Assembly: GCA_009602725.1 (NCBI GenBank)
Contig: WELB01000137.1
Location: forward strand, 329,846-355,096
DNA length: 25,251 bases
Reading direction: 5' to 3'
DNA from: Spirogloea muscicola
Lineage: Eukaryota; Streptophyta; Zygnematophyceae; Spirogloeales; Spirogloeaceae
Shown here: positions 1-11,491 of the stretch, piece by piece
How the letters are laid out: each line of letters begins with the position of its first letter
How positions within the stretch are numbered: position 1 is the first letter of the stretch
The notes under the pieces: generated by a model
The model's input: only the letters and a program-made list of their open reading frames with translations
The model's database searches: none
What the model was told of the DNA's origin: nothing
Position numbers and translations under genes: made by a program

Positions 1-292
1 GACGCGAGGATATGCTCCCAGCCCAGATGGGTATGCCGGCAGCCTATCTGTCATTTCTGCGACGTCGAGTGTCAACCTGTCTGCAACGAGCTCAGGCGTA
101 TGCTCTGCATCAGAAAGCTGGTCGAGCCTTAGCTGCTGGCACAAGAGCTAGTCAATTGCCGTCCGGTATTCGAGCGTCAGCTAGCGACCTCTATGTGCTG
201 ACTCGTGGTTGCTGAGCGGGTCAGCTTAGCAGCAGGTGACGTACATTTGTCCAATGTGCTTGCCTTTGTACTTGGCCACACATGGCCTCCCC
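1..292 (+). mobile_element. LINE 3'-terminal fragment (end of ORF2 plus 3' UTR)
   Basis: The frame running to the stop at 213-215 encodes the last part of a non-LTR retrotransposon ORF2. It contains PAQMGMPAAYLSFLRRRV, then LQRAQAYALHQKAGRALAAG, and ends DLYVLTRGC. The minus-strand fragment at 20447-20896 carries the same tail (MGLPATYLSLLQRRV, HQKAGRAL, DLHVLTRDY). The sequence after the stop (TGAGCGGGTCAG, then TGTGCTTGCCTTTGTACTTGG at about 256-277) recurs beside the LINE pieces at 20379-20450 and 21385-21447, so it is a shared 3' UTR. The 5' part is cut by the window edge. No reverse-transcriptase domain is visible. Confidence 0.75.
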
Positions 293-317
293 ATCTCTTA
301 ATATACACGCATTTCCT

Positions 318-408
318 ATCGGGGTGGGCCGCCAGGAGCGCATCGCGGGCAGCGCGGAGAGCCGCCTGGAAGGGCAACGCGCCGCTCTCCACTTCAGCCA
401 CCAAAAAG
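318..408 (-). mobile_element. LINE ORF2 internal fragment, antisense
   Basis: The minus strand encodes VESGALPFQAALRAARDALL, nearly identical to VETGTLPFQAALRSARDALL in the larger LINE at about 19.7 kb. Only about 25 codons match. The similarity ends abruptly where it meets the plus-strand LINE 3' UTR at about 292-320, so two LINE relics of opposite orientation are joined here, inside or just beyond the separase 3' UTR. Confidence 0.7.
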
Positions 409-443
409 GAATCAACGAAGGCTCCCTCGAGCTTTGTTCATTC

Positions 444-491
444 TTTTGGGCTGGCCATTCCCAGCCCCTATTCTATATGGGCGAGCACTTC
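444..491 (+). repeat. GGGCTGG-hairpin mini-repeat, copy 1
   Basis: Runs from TTTTGGGCTGG through CCCAGCCCCTATTC to GGGCGAGCACTTC. GGGCTGG pairs with CCAGCCC as a hairpin with a short loop. It is preceded by TTTGTTCATTC, which also precedes the copy at 21284. It belongs to the family described at 18784-18831. No target-site duplication was seen. Confidence 0.7.
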
Positions 492-555
492 AGATTTTGG
501 CGTACTCTCAAAGCTGCTGCTGAGAACGGTATGGACATAGAGGAAGTTCACGAGT

Positions 556-3500
556 TCATCCAGCAGCAGACAGGCAGCCTGTCCGACGCTGGATGGGCGT
601 GGGCACGCCATAGCAAACCGGTGATGCGCCAATAAGATGTGGTAGCCGACAAGATCCACGGGCGACTACAACAGCCCATCCGAGGAAGTCGTCTGAGGTT
701 GGCAAGGGAACATGGGCATTGAGCTCTCCATCGGAGAGACCATTGCCCTCGCTGTCGCTGTCGTCCACGACGATTCGCCTCCGCTGCATCACTGCCTTGC
801 GTCGCTGGATGGCTACTCTTCGCTGAGATGTCTTTCTTGCACTGGGGCTGTGATTATTCTTTGAGGCGGCTGGACCGGCTGCTGTGCCAGCGGCTGCCAG
901 CCAGCGCTGCAGCACGCAGCGGCTGAAGCGGTCAATGTCGCCGTCAGTGACGTCCCAGAGGTTGGCGATGGCTGTTGGGCAACCCCCTATGAGGTATGCA
1001 AGCGGCACGCCCGAGGGCTCGTAGTCCCCAGCCCGGGCGAGCCGCCCGCTGCTGCAGCCCATGAGCAGCGCCGCGGCGCAGCGGTCCAGCCTCCGCACTT
1101 GTTGCGCTGGAAAGTATTGCTCACCTGCAGCCGCGAGGCCAGGAAAGGCCGAGCAAAGAGCGTGAAGGACTGAGATAGCTAAGCTTCTGTATGACTACTA
1201 AGACAGAATGAGAGGGAGGCTAGAGATAGCAGATGAGATCAGGTGATCACTCACCACTTCCATGACCACAATATATGAGCAGGTCATGAGCCTGCAGCGC
1301 CTCGCCAAATGCCTCTGGTGATGGCTCCTCCCCAATCAGGCCCTGCGGCATGTGAAAGTTGACCAGCAGTTACAGTAATTGAAGCTTGTGCTCGCTAAGA
1401 ACTGCCACAATTGATGATGACCGTAGCATACCTGCCAATGTGCTTGTGAGCGAAAGTACTCCTCAAAACCCGCCTGTGTTGACATAAGGTCCCCTTTTGG
1501 GTTCAAGATGTAGAATGCATGCTGAGGGTCAACGCATCTCTGAGCCGTTGCAGAGCCATCACCAGTGGTGAAAGCCGCTGCCAATGGTGGAAGCAGCTGC
1601 TTGGTCGTTGCCAAATTGGCCTGGTGCACAAGAGTAGCCTGGAGGCAGGCCAGTGAAGGCATGCGGTACACCTGCTGATTCCGCAAGCATGGCAAGCTTT
1701 CCCAAGGCAGGTGCTGCAGTATGGCAGTAGCAGGTTGCACCAGTGAGAAAGGCTGGCCCCATGGCAGTAGTGAGCCCTTGGCAGTGCGTGCATGAGGTTT
1801 TTGAGGCGTCAAGCTCAAACAGAGGCAACAGGAAGCGAGGGTCATCTAAGGCTTCAAACCATCTCTGTGATCAGTCCATAAGCTCTTGCACGAGCATGCA
1901 ATGTGGCCCCATGTATGCTGCTGAGAGGGTGATGCTGCACATGATCTGTGGCTACTGACCTGGAGTGTGGCATCGAGGATGAGGTGCACAGGCAGGTGCA
2001 AAGCAACACTGCTGCGGCTGCTAGCCACATTGCTGTGATTTGTGCCACTTTGTTGAACCTGAGGTTTTGATGAAGACTCAGCAGTTGCTTGGTAGCAGGC
2101 AACACCATCAGAGTTCAACGCCTTGGCGGCGTCCCGGAACAGTGCTGTGACCTTTGCCAAGCACTCTGCCTCTTCTATTCGGCTTGGTTGCTCTCTGCCC
2201 CCTGTGGCTGCTTCGTCCCATCCAACCACCGCAAGCCCGGCCACGCTCGCACGACCTGGCCGCCAGCCAAGGAGCCCAGCAAGGCCTTCCCTTAGTTCTT
2301 CGTCTGAGAGACACCTGAGGCTTTGAAGCAACAGACGTGCGGCCTCCTCAAGGACGCCTTGATCGAAGTGTAGGCCACTCATGCGCTGCCGAATCTTGCG
2401 GAGCTCGGCACCCAGCTTCTTGGCAAGCTGCTCAAAGGCCTTGGGATCGTTGCAGCTCTCTGGCTCCCCCAGGAGCAGGCACTTCCATGGCCCCAGAGCA
2501 CACGCCTCAACACGGCTGCGTCTCAGGACAATCCAGATGCAAGAAGTAGCAATGGCCGTGAGACTGCTGGTGAGCAACCATTACAATGTGCTATTGAGCA
2601 ACTCATTTCTTTATATGGTCGTCAAGCTGAGGGGCATGCAGAGAGAGATCACAGTTGGTGTCACAGAGTCAGGCTCTTATGCAAGTGAGGATCATGGTGA
2701 AGGTAAGGGTGGGCACCTCAAGAGGTCAGCAAGCTGGAAGTCCAGCTGGATGCGCCACTGCCACCACGCGCTCTTCTGCTCTCTGGTGCTTGTGCTGCCT
2801 TCCTGCGTCGCTGTGGACCGTCTGCTCTCCTCCAAGATCTCGTCGAATTCTGCCACTATCTCAGGCAGTAGGTCCTGTGATGCACACGCTTCCATTCCAT
2901 CTTCGCTGCTCCTAGGCGTCACACATCCATCCGATACGCTGCCACTTTCATCCGAGTGGTTGTGTTCACGGCCTGCGTGTAGTAGGCAAAGTCAGGCCTG
3001 TGAGAAAGGTGGTGCACAAATGTGCAATAAGAGCACATAGCGCCAATGCACACCGGCATGGCGCCAAAGACACTATGAGCACAGACTGCACCTGCCATTG
3101 GCCTAAAGAGCACGGAAATTGGTGGGCGATCACTTGAAATTCGGCTCAGAAGCAAGCAGGAGCCCTTGGCTGCTTCATCTGGCTGCACCATGCTGATCTG
3201 GCAAACTGCCCACCCCTTTGGCATGTTGTCATGACAACCTTTTGAGAAGGCTTCACCACATTTAGATAGTACTGCCAGTGGCGACGGCTGCACCCTGAAG
3301 TGAAGGGCTATGTTAGTTGGTGGTCTCTGAAGTCTCTCATGGAGGAAGTACAGTATATGGAATTAATATGTCATGCAGACTTGCCAAGAAACGTAATACT
3401 TGTCATGCTCCTTGCTTTGAGGTTCTATGTTTGCAATGCTATGCAAAGGAGTGGGATGATGTTTGACCTCAACAGGGAGCCAATCTTTTCGAGTGAGTCA

Positions 3501-6500
3501 GCTTGCCCGAGCCTAGATTTACTGTTATCACACTGTTCCACAGTACAAGATAATTCAAGCGTTAACAAGAAGAGCCTGGCACAGTCAACAGCCCAGATTC
3601 ATCATAGTAAACCCCAAGAGAGGATCAAAACTTGCATCACCACGTTTCATGACATGAGTGGTCCTTACGTTACGGAAGCTTGCAACTTTTGTAAGAATTG
3701 TCTGCAGTTGCAACTGCCTGGAACTGGCTCCAAGTGCCTGGGAGTGGAATAGAGCTGCCATTTGGGCTAGTGCATTGGACCGCGTCTCATGTGTACTGTG
3801 GTCCAGTAGACAATAAAGGGTGGCCAGCAATCGAGTTACCTGCCATACGAGAGTGTCACCGGTCAGATGTAACGAGTGTGTGGAGCTGAAGTCCAGCAGT
3901 CAATGAAAGGCTTGTCTAAGGCTTCAGTCAAGCATAGGTCGAAGATAGACTTCCATACCTTAGTAAGGAGGAGCGGCATGCTGGCAGCAAGCACATGTGA
4001 GCGGTGCACGTGTTGCAGGGCCTTCTTGATGCAGGCCCTGCTGAGCCCATCCTGCAGGAGCAAGAGCCTGGCAGAGAGGTAGGAGTGAGATGCCAGTGCT
4101 TCTTGGAGGTCTATCCAACCTTGCTCGCCCTCTTGGAGAGCAGCCCGGCCTTTCTGGAAGGAGCTCTCCGCTTCAGCCAGGTGCCCATCCAGCATCCAGC
4201 ATTTTCCTGGGGTGTACATGTGTAAAGGCTGGCCAATATGAGGGGGTTGTCCATTTGGCTATGATGACCAGTTTTTCTGGCAGCGATGTGGAAGATGCAA
4301 AATTATGATCAGCTCACCACGCGGCTATTTAATAAGTCTTGATGACAAAACAGCACTTATACTTGATTTGGCACAGCCAACAGTTGCCTTGGATCAGTCA
4401 CTCCAGAAGGGTCACCTTGCTGGATGTGGATGATAGCCAGCAAAGGCATGATGTGCTTGCAGTGGCAGCCAGTAAGACCGGGGCTTGGAGATGTCTTGAT
4501 TTCGTTGGCAGAAGGCAGAGGGCTTCTGCCATCATCATGCAATGTCACTGTGATGCCGTGCACCCTTCCAGAGCATGCTCTTGTGCGATGTGGCCTGTCC
4601 CTCGTCCTGGCTGTGCTGCACACAGCCTCCTCTAGACTGCCATTCGAAGCTGCTTGACTGCGCAGGCTTGGGCGTCCAGCCAGACCTTGTCGGTGTTCAG
4701 CCTGCAATGCGTCAACAAGCTCAGGTGCTTCCATTGTCGTTCTCAAGCATCATGGGTGCTCAATGTATCTGCAGGGCAGATGCAGCACATTGCTCCACAG
4801 CATGTCAGGCCTTTCCTAATACCTGGTTGTCTAGTATCTCCGCGTGGATGTTGCAGTTGTCTGCTGTGTGTGCAACCAACATTTCCATAGCCGTGCAGAA
4901 GTGCCTGCGAACTTGTACTAGCCTTGCATCCTCTTGGGGCAGTGACTCTTGGCCCTGCCCTGACAGGACCTCAGACTCGCAGCAGTCCTCTACTCCTGCT
5001 CTTGCAAGCTCTGCTTCCTTCCTTTCTAAATTGCCCAATTCCACTTCCAGCGAAGCACGGTTTAGGACCTGGCACAGTGTGCAGCCGTCAGGTGTGACAG
5101 CACTGCTCAAGTTGGTGCGGATAGCTTCTAAGCTCTCTCGCGCATCCTCCACTCTGTGCTGCTTGCGTAGAATCCTTGCTGCAGGTGGCAGATGTCACAG
5201 CATTAGGTTTTTGTTCATGGATGACTCTGGCTCATATTAGCCGTATCATGGCTGGTGTCAGTATAGTACTTTGACAAGGTATATTCAAGAGGATGAGGGT
5301 CAATGTACTTCATTGATAGTCAGATTGATCAACCAAACGGCAAGCAGGCAGTAGTCTGTGGCAGGTGATGACCTTGAGCTAGAGCAAACACTGCTTCCAA
5401 ATGCGGAAGCTTTTCAGCACTGGAGAGCTTTTGCCCCTCTCTCAAGTTCCGGTACGCATCGCCCACACAGCCAGCCATCTCAGACAGGAGGCCGACCTGT
5501 CAGCAGTGAATCAGATCAGATTGTCTGTTGGCAATAATACTCACTCCTTGTGAAGACAATGATGTAAGTCTTCTCTTTGCTGTTGGCAGCAGAGGAGGCT
5601 TGCCTGCTATTGTGAAGATCAGGATGCATAACACCTACTGTAGCAGTATGCAGATGGATTTAACGAGACTCTCAGCTCTTCGATCGATCTTTGACTGACT
5701 GTCTGCTGACCTGATACAGGCTGTTGAGATAGTCACCAATCAGTCGCCACTTAGTGATTGGTGGACTCAAGCCCGTGCCAGAAGGTGCCTTGAGAGAAGG
5801 CCACATGCCAATAGGTATATGAGCCAGTCGAGCAGCTTCAAGTGAATCAGCTGGCGAGTTTGTTGTTGGTACTTTGCTGCCCCCAGCAGTTGATTGCTTG
5901 GTTTGTGCAGTGGCATGTGTGAAGGCGCTGTATCGGAGCCTCAGCGCTTCTGTTGCATGGTGTAAAGCCTGCAGGCGATGGCTGTGCGAGTGTTCAGAGC
6001 TGCATCATCTTAGCAGCAGCTCGGATGCTACCTACATGCTGAAAGCAAATGTCTGCAGGCTGGGCTCAATGACAGATTGACAACCATACCTCCACAATCC
6101 TTCCAGCTGATCTGTGAATGTGAGCCAGTAATGAATGTTTGCCAGCTTGCTGAAGAAGTTGGCGCAGGGTTGCTTTTGTCTGTAGAGAAATGGCAGAAAT
6201 TGATGGAAGATTGTGATGGTAATGTGCAGAGCAACACACATTTACAAGTGTTGTGATTTGCAGTGAAGTAGCTCGCATCTTAAGTTGCTTGCAGCAGAGG
6301 AGAGGGGATAAGCGTTACCTTCGGTGCAATGAAGCTTCCTGGCGACAGAGCTTGCTCGATTGCAACCTGACCTTGTTCCAGTTGCAACTTTGCACTCAAA
6401 ACAGACCCAGGGCAGTGTATCTTGCAGGCATCGGCAGCCTCCTCCAAGTGCAAATCTGTTGCATCTTGCTTGGATTTAAAAGGGTAGATTGATGAGTTGA

Positions 6501-9500
6501 AGTAGAGTGGACAGAGCACATGCTGAGAGCTGTTGTCTGCCCACATCATTGCTAGATGCTCAGCTGGGGAGCCTCCATGGGTGACATTTGCAATGCAGAA
6601 GGCCAGATGTTGTGCTTGCTTCAGGCGCAAATCTTGACCCTGCACGAGCCAGAATTTTGAAGGAAGAAGTCAAAGCCGAGTCGAGCCGAGTCGAGTCTGC
6701 CACCAGTTGAAAGCTGATTCAAATAACAGCAGGAGCTTGGTACAGTCGTTTTACAATGAACATTAGTGAAGAAAGTGACCACGGCACAGTGCTAAACTTC
6801 CAAGCCAAAATTTTGGAGGAGTTTCCTCACCAGAAGGGACAGGATGTCTGCCAATGTTTGAAGGTTTCTCACTGAAGTAGAAGGACACCTTATTCTGCTA
6901 TTCAGTGTATCCTTGTTTTCTTGGGTTTGCAGGCCTGAACCACTCTTACATCCAGCTGCACCGAGCATCTGCCTCCACAATTCAAAGGCTCTATCCACCA
7001 AAGGGAGGTTGACCTGGACCCAGCATCATACCAGGCTTACACTTAGCTTCAGCTTTCACTTAGCTCTCACTTAGCAGATAAATATGACCATGCTGGCGGG
7101 TACCAGGTGGAAGGCTCTTACATGCCCTTGACCTTTGCCCTCAAAGTCGAGGACGACTTTCAAGCAGAGAACCACTGCAAGCTCATCACTTGAGGTATCA
7201 AATTCAGCGGACCTTGATTTCGCAACATGGTGAGCAGCATCCTGCAGAGAGCACATTCAACATTATTTCCAGCAATTGAGATATCTGTAGATTCCGTCCC
7301 TTGTACTACACAGATGAATGCACAATGACTTGGACTGCCAAGTGCAGGAGCCTTCACTAAAGTGTAAATGTGTGCAAATGCGTGCAAGCAGTGAGTCAAG
7401 CAAGAATGCTCACCAGTAGCATGAGAGCTTCGTCAATGTCAGCAGAAATGTCATCCAGCCTAACTGGTTGTGAACTTTGAGCCAGGCGAGCTCTTTCGAG
7501 GAGAACTCGGGCTCGTTCTTGTGGATGTCTGTCCTTCTCGTGAATGCTCAGAAGAAGAGCTAGAACCTGCTCTTTGGCAATGCTGCCCAGCTTAGGACTG
7601 TCCTTTTGTTCTGCATCCTGGGCAGCATACTCCTGACACAGACAAAGAGCAGGATGAAGCCTATAAGTAGTGCGGCACATGTTATGCCTGATGTCGCATA
7701 GAGGACTGAGGACATGATCCATGGAACCAAGGCTATGGCATTTCTCGCATCTTGTAAGCTTGAAGGACTACCTCCTCAGCAAGAGATGCCAGAATGCTGC
7801 TGCACATTAATGAGTCATGATCTTGTAGTTGTTTACAGAGAGGTTCTGTTCCATCACCGCTCTTGAAAGCAGAGCCTGCGTGAGCCTGTGTAATTTGAAA
7901 AGCACACACATATACATTGCATTAGTCAAATGGCATTTGCCCAAGTGCTTCCTTCTCCCCCAGATATGCTCTTTGACCTCAGGTCCTCAACATATGTCAT
8001 CATTGTCATTGGTCACAGAGGTTGAGAAGCACCAGGTATTAGCTCACCTTCAGCCAAAGACGGACAAGCTTCTTGGGCACATCGAGTGACTGATCAGGGC
8101 TCAAAGAAGGACCCCACTTCTGCAGGACCCTTACTGCCACATCTGCAGCAGCTTGAACTTGCGAATTGCGCCGCAAGCAGTCTGCAAATGCATGCCCTTT
8201 TGAAATGGCATCTTCAACAAGGCTTGATTTGTATTGGCCGCTAGACTGCTCCGATGCCTCGGCTGACCAGGTTGCAGCCTGATAAGCCCTTTCAAATGGT
8301 ACTGAAGCCTGCACAATAGTCAACAATTTGTCATGCAGATGAAGGGACTCAACAAATGTATGAATGTGCACAAGCGTCTGTGTGAAACAGCTATTGTACT
8401 CACGGCAACAGCAACCTGGGCAGATTAGACAAACATCTCATATAACAGGCTCGGGCTTGCGTAAGACGTTATTGAATGTTGATGTAAGAGATGACGCACA
8501 CACCATGTCGTGATGGTGCAAGTTGAAATATTGCACTCCAGTATTGTACAGAGCAGAGACAACTCTCTTGCCAACTTGGAGGCCCTGTTTGTGGTCTGCA
8601 AGCAGCAGGTTGCACATATCTTCCAGAATCATCTGAGAAAGGCAGCATGGCTTTAATGAGCAATTGACAATCAGCTGCTTCAAGCTGAAGGAAGCTTCGT
8701 CAGTGAAAAGGTAGCTTCCGTTAGTGGTCTGCACTTCCGACATTGATCTGCACCGTGGGAAGTGCTGTACTGGCAACACAAACTTGGAGCAGATTTTGTG
8801 TGTGCAGATCAGAATCCTCAATGGACCACCTCCAGCTCACCTTTTGGCTGCTGCTGACTGGTAGCACGTCAGGCAAAGGCCCATCCAAGCCTATGCACGA
8901 GCGGGTGAATGCCTGCAGCAGCTCAAGGCTGGCAGTGTGTTGCCCCAGGCCGCCACTTGCCTATGCTGAAATGCACCAGTCAGTCAGAATGATGACCTGC
9001 TTGTGCGATTGAGCCTTAAATGACTAAGACCGTAACTTTGCTGCAGCTAGATCAGGTCGTGATGACAATGACGGCACAGTATGGTTGGATAGACACCTGT
9101 TTACAGTGAGCCAAGGCCCTGGTCCACAGGACCCAGCTCAGCTTTGTCATCTCAGGAGGCCCTCTGCTGAAGTGAGCACACAGAGCCTCAACCATCTGTG
9201 TGCAAGGCAGGTGCCACCCGTCAGAGCCATGCTTGCTTGCATATGACCAAGTCTGCCACTAAGAAGGAAATGACATAAGGCCTGATCTGGGCCTTGGCAA
9301 ACTGCACGGCATGCATAGCTGCTACCACTTGATCGAGTGGTTTGGCTAGGCGATTCAAAGTCGCACCTTGATTACGGAGCAGGAGCTCGGAGAATTGGTG
9401 CAGCTCGCCTCAGCGACACTCACAATCTGCTCTGCTGCAGCATGCGAGATGACACTGCTGCCTGCACTTGCCACGAGCTTGTGGAGCGCCCGCAGGATGG

Positions 9501-10281
9501 CAGCACGGTGCTTGGCGCCCGTCAGGTGGTCACATTTCCTGCATGATGTGAGACGATGAGCGATCTTGCGCTAAGCTAGACGGCAGGCGTGCACTTTATG
9601 GGGAAAACAGACTTGATTCTGCTGTGTCTGCAAGGATAGGGAAGTGTCAGTTGGAGTTATGATGATAATATATCCGTAGCTAGTAGCGTAACGCTCAGAC
9701 AACAATTTCCTACAATTCATTGGAAGAAAAGAAGAAGAATAACAAAAAATCAGCTTCTGACAACTTAGAGAAAGATCCTCTTCTGCCAATGGAAAGGTGT
9801 GCTGAAGCCAGTCAGTCTCCCAGACGGTGCAGAGGGGGGAAGAACGTTACCGCAGCCACGGTTCGACGTCGGCGGCCAGAAGCAGAGCGCGGCGAACTTC
9901 CACAGCGGTGACGCTGGCCGCCTCGGCGGAGCACAGGAGCACAGAGAGGACGGCGCCGATGACGAGCGTCACCCGGCCCGCTCCGGGTGCGTCCTCCGGC
10001 AGCGGCAGCCGCGGCGCAGGCAGCAAGTCCCTGGGCCGCGGCGGCGGCGGCGGCGGGCAGAGGCCGCGCAGGAGCGCCTCCGCCTCGACCAGCGCGGNCG
10101 CGGCTGGCGGGGGTGCGGCGGGCCAGAAGCTGGCCCCAAGTTCGAACCGAGGGCAGCCCGCGCGAAAAAACTTGCCGACCGGGCAGCCCTGGAAACTCTC
10201 CCCAGCCAGACGTGGCGGAGCGCGACGATGGCTCAGTGGGGGCGGCGGCCGTTGCGAGCGGCCGGCAGTGGGGGCAGACAT
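556..10281 (-). CDS. ESP1: Separase (caspase-like cysteine protease, peptidase family C50)
   Basis: Separase cleaves the cohesin kleisin subunit at anaphase onset to release sister chromatids. I infer 25 exons: 10281-9851, 9538-9367, 9258-9097, 8960-8841, 8764-8504, 8415-8404, 8308-8048, 7885-7772, 7632-7414, 7241-7122, 7013-6831, 6639-6319, 6179-6090, 5968-5711, 5496-5373, 5178-4823, 4701-4416, 4206-3959, 3839-3669, 3287-3092, about 2900-2717, 2515-1960, 1713-1432, 1342-1255, 1124-556. These give about 1,927 residues, within the family's usual range. The N-terminal two thirds is helical, TPR-like and poorly conserved. Recognisable blocks are MPKGWAVCQISMV, WWQWRIQLDFQLADLL, LGPWKCLLLGE, LILDATLQHLPWESLP, the His motif YCGHGSG, the Cys motif LLMGCSSGRL, then PLAYLIGGCPTAIANLWDVT and the terminal SPVCYGVPT. 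An Arg-rich then acidic insert (VVDDSDSEGNG) precedes the last block. The start is the least certain part: exon 1 is GC-rich and holds an N at 10098. The acceptor near 2900 is also provisional. Confidence 0.93.
1054..1264 (-). other. ESP1: Separase catalytic His/Cys dyad, split by an intron
   Basis: The catalytic His of YCGHGSG is codon 1264-1262. The catalytic Cys of MGCSSG is codon 1056-1054. A phase-1 intron (1254-1125) lies between them. In the spliced product they are 26 residues apart, the same spacing as in human separase (His2003, Cys2029), so the protease core looks functional. Confidence 0.9.
6672..6696. repeat. Short direct repeat in a separase intron
   Basis: A 10-bp unit (CCGAGTCGAG) occurs twice in tandem, with part of a third, inside the intron between the exons starting at 7013 and 6639. 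It is a minor simple repeat with no inferred function. Confidence 0.5.
7040..7075 (+). repeat. Three spaced copies of CACTTAGC in a separase intron
   Basis: CACTTAGC occurs at 7040-7047, 7057-7064 and 7068-7075 in the intron between exons 7241-7122 and 7013-6831. It may be simple sequence or a splicing-related element. Nothing in the sequence decides. Confidence 0.5.
8404..8415 (-). other. ESP1: 12-nt microexon of separase (Val-Ala-Val-Ala)
   Basis: Between the donor after codon ATG (8504) and the exon at 8308, the minus strand reads CTGCCCAG, then GTTGCTGTTGCC, then GTGAGTAC. This is a strong acceptor, 12 coding bases and a near-consensus donor. Flanking exons are phase 0, so the microexon adds four residues (VAVA) without shifting frame. 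It joins HHHDM to ASVPFERAYQAAT in a TPR-like helix. Skipping it would also keep the frame, so it may be optional. Confidence 0.65.
10098..10098. other. Ambiguous base in the GC-rich separase first exon
   Basis: A single N lies beside (GGC)-rich sequence. The reading frame across it is assumed. An assembly error here could alter the predicted separase N-terminus. Confidence 0.9.
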
Positions 10282-10445
10282 TTTGCCCCTGCCCGCGGTG
10301 CACGGGCAGCCCCGCGGTCTGGTCGTCTCCGTGAGGGCCGGGGTGGCAACCGCGCGCGCTCACAGCTCTGTAGAGAGTGCATCCGGAAAACAAGAAAGCA
10401 ATTCCGGCTCTCTATCTATTTGCTCTCTATTTTGGCTCCTCAGTA

Positions 10446-10535
10446 TAGCTTAACAGACATGCATGTGCTCACTCGGGGTATTAGTGTCCCCCATAGCTAG
10501 CTCATTACCCTCTGTTGGCGAGCACTTTCTCTACT
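10446..10535 (+). mobile_element. Possible LINE 3' scar with partial mini-repeat
   Basis: The plus strand encodes LTDMHVLTRG, like the ORF2 ends DLYVLTRGC and DLHVLTRDY elsewhere in the window. It is followed at 10508-10532 by CCCTCTGTTGGCGAGCACTTTC, which resembles the CTCAATGGGCGAGCACTTTC half of the hairpin mini-repeat. The match is short and degenerate. Confidence 0.35.
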
Positions 10536-10639
10536 GGACGACATTTTAATCCTAAGAAGGAAAGACTCTTCCAGGTAGGAGACGATGGCTGCATTTGGCC
10601 AGCCCAGAGCAAAGAATGGCCAAAGTAACTAAGGGACCA

Positions 10640-10740
10640 GATAAGCGGTAAAGCGCACTGCGACTCAAGTATCTGCAGTGCACTTGCGGGCAGGGCGCAC
10701 TAAGGCTGGTGCTTCTGCTTTTGGCTGTGGTAACAATTCC
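10640..10740 (+). mobile_element. Possible LINE ORF2 C-terminal scrap
   Basis: The plus strand encodes VHLRAGRTKAGASAFG, similar to LHLRAGRALAAASGSG in the LINE pieces at 18.7 and 21.0 kb. Nearby, at about 10595-10620, GGCCAGCCCAGAGCAAAGAATGG recalls the mini-repeat hairpin arm with its flank. This is a degenerate relic at best. Confidence 0.35.
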
Positions 10741-11316
10741 TCGGCTGCAAGCTACTTGATGTTGCGGCTGCTGACTGGGAAGAACTGGTGCACTTGCTAT
10801 AACCTTGACTCACCCTGCTGCTTTTCTCCCAAGTTCCTACCTGCTAATTGCAAAGAAGTCCACAGTCCAGTCGTGCAACACAACAGCCATATCAACTGCT
10901 AAAAAGAGAGCAACACAGTGGTGCTTGACAAATTCAGACGTCCTTTGACTCTGCACACTAGGCGATGACAGGCCAAGCAGTGCCGAAACTACTGCACAGC
11001 TGCTTCAGACAAAGCATACGGACCCTTTCCCACACACTTTGCTGTCCAGGTGCCTCATCTTATCTTGCAAGACACACTGCTACCTCAGTGTAACAGGAGA
11101 AACTCTGGCTCATTATTGTCTACACCAGTAGTAATTAAAACATGCCACAATAGACCTGCAAGAGCCACGAGCTCATCCACAAAATGGCAATTCTGGTATC
11201 TCACACATAATATGAGCAGAAGAACAAAACGTGGAAGTATTACACTTCAAAAAGGTAGCAGTGAGCAACATTGTTGCTGCTCTACTACGAGTGACAAGAA
11301 TGAATGAATGGCTTGA

Positions 11317-11321
11317 TTACA
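11317..11321 (-). terminator. TGTAA poly(A) signal of PPK1
   Basis: TGTAA on the minus strand lies about 170 nt beyond the PPK1 stop. TGTAA is the usual poly(A) signal of chlorophyte algae. Its use here is inferred. Confidence 0.5.
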
Positions 11322-11491
11322 AATGTGCAGCAGCAGCAGCAGAAGAACGTCAGACGTCGAATGAGGCACTGAATCTCAAGGAAAAGGTCTCTGAGTTCCA
11401 GCTGAAGTGCACTGGCACCCCAAGGAGGTGGCGACATAGTAGTCTTTAAGCAAGCCACTGGCCCTCCTGAACTTCCATGCAAGTATGGTAA

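Larger units (their letters stand above)
10282..11316. other. Intergenic region between PPK1 3' end and separase 5' end
   Basis: About 1 kb with no convincing gene on either strand. It should hold the separase promoter and 5' UTR (minus strand, near 10.3-10.6 kb). Two short plus-strand stretches resemble LINE C-termini and are listed separately. The part from 10740 to 11316 is AT-richer and shows no motif I recognise beyond the PPK1 poly(A) signal at its right end. Confidence 0.6.

Noticed and set aside
3300-3752. Plus-strand open frame of 150 codons
   Set aside because: Lies across an AT-rich separase intron and the exon at 3839-3669 on the other strand. No recognisable domain.
10130-10245. 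tRNA-like A box (TGGCTCAGTGG, plus strand) and B box (GTTCGAACC)
   Set aside because: Read on the plus strand the B box lies before the A box, and no cloverleaf can be drawn. Chance matches in a GC-rich exon.
9827-10500. Long plus-strand frames opposite separase exon 1
   Set aside because: Low-complexity antisense frames crossing an N. The minus strand gives LLCSAEAASVTAVEVRRALL with a donor at 9850 whose phase joins the next separase exon.
11329-11344. (CAG)n run
   Set aside because: Only about five triplets in the PPK1 3' UTR; not notable.
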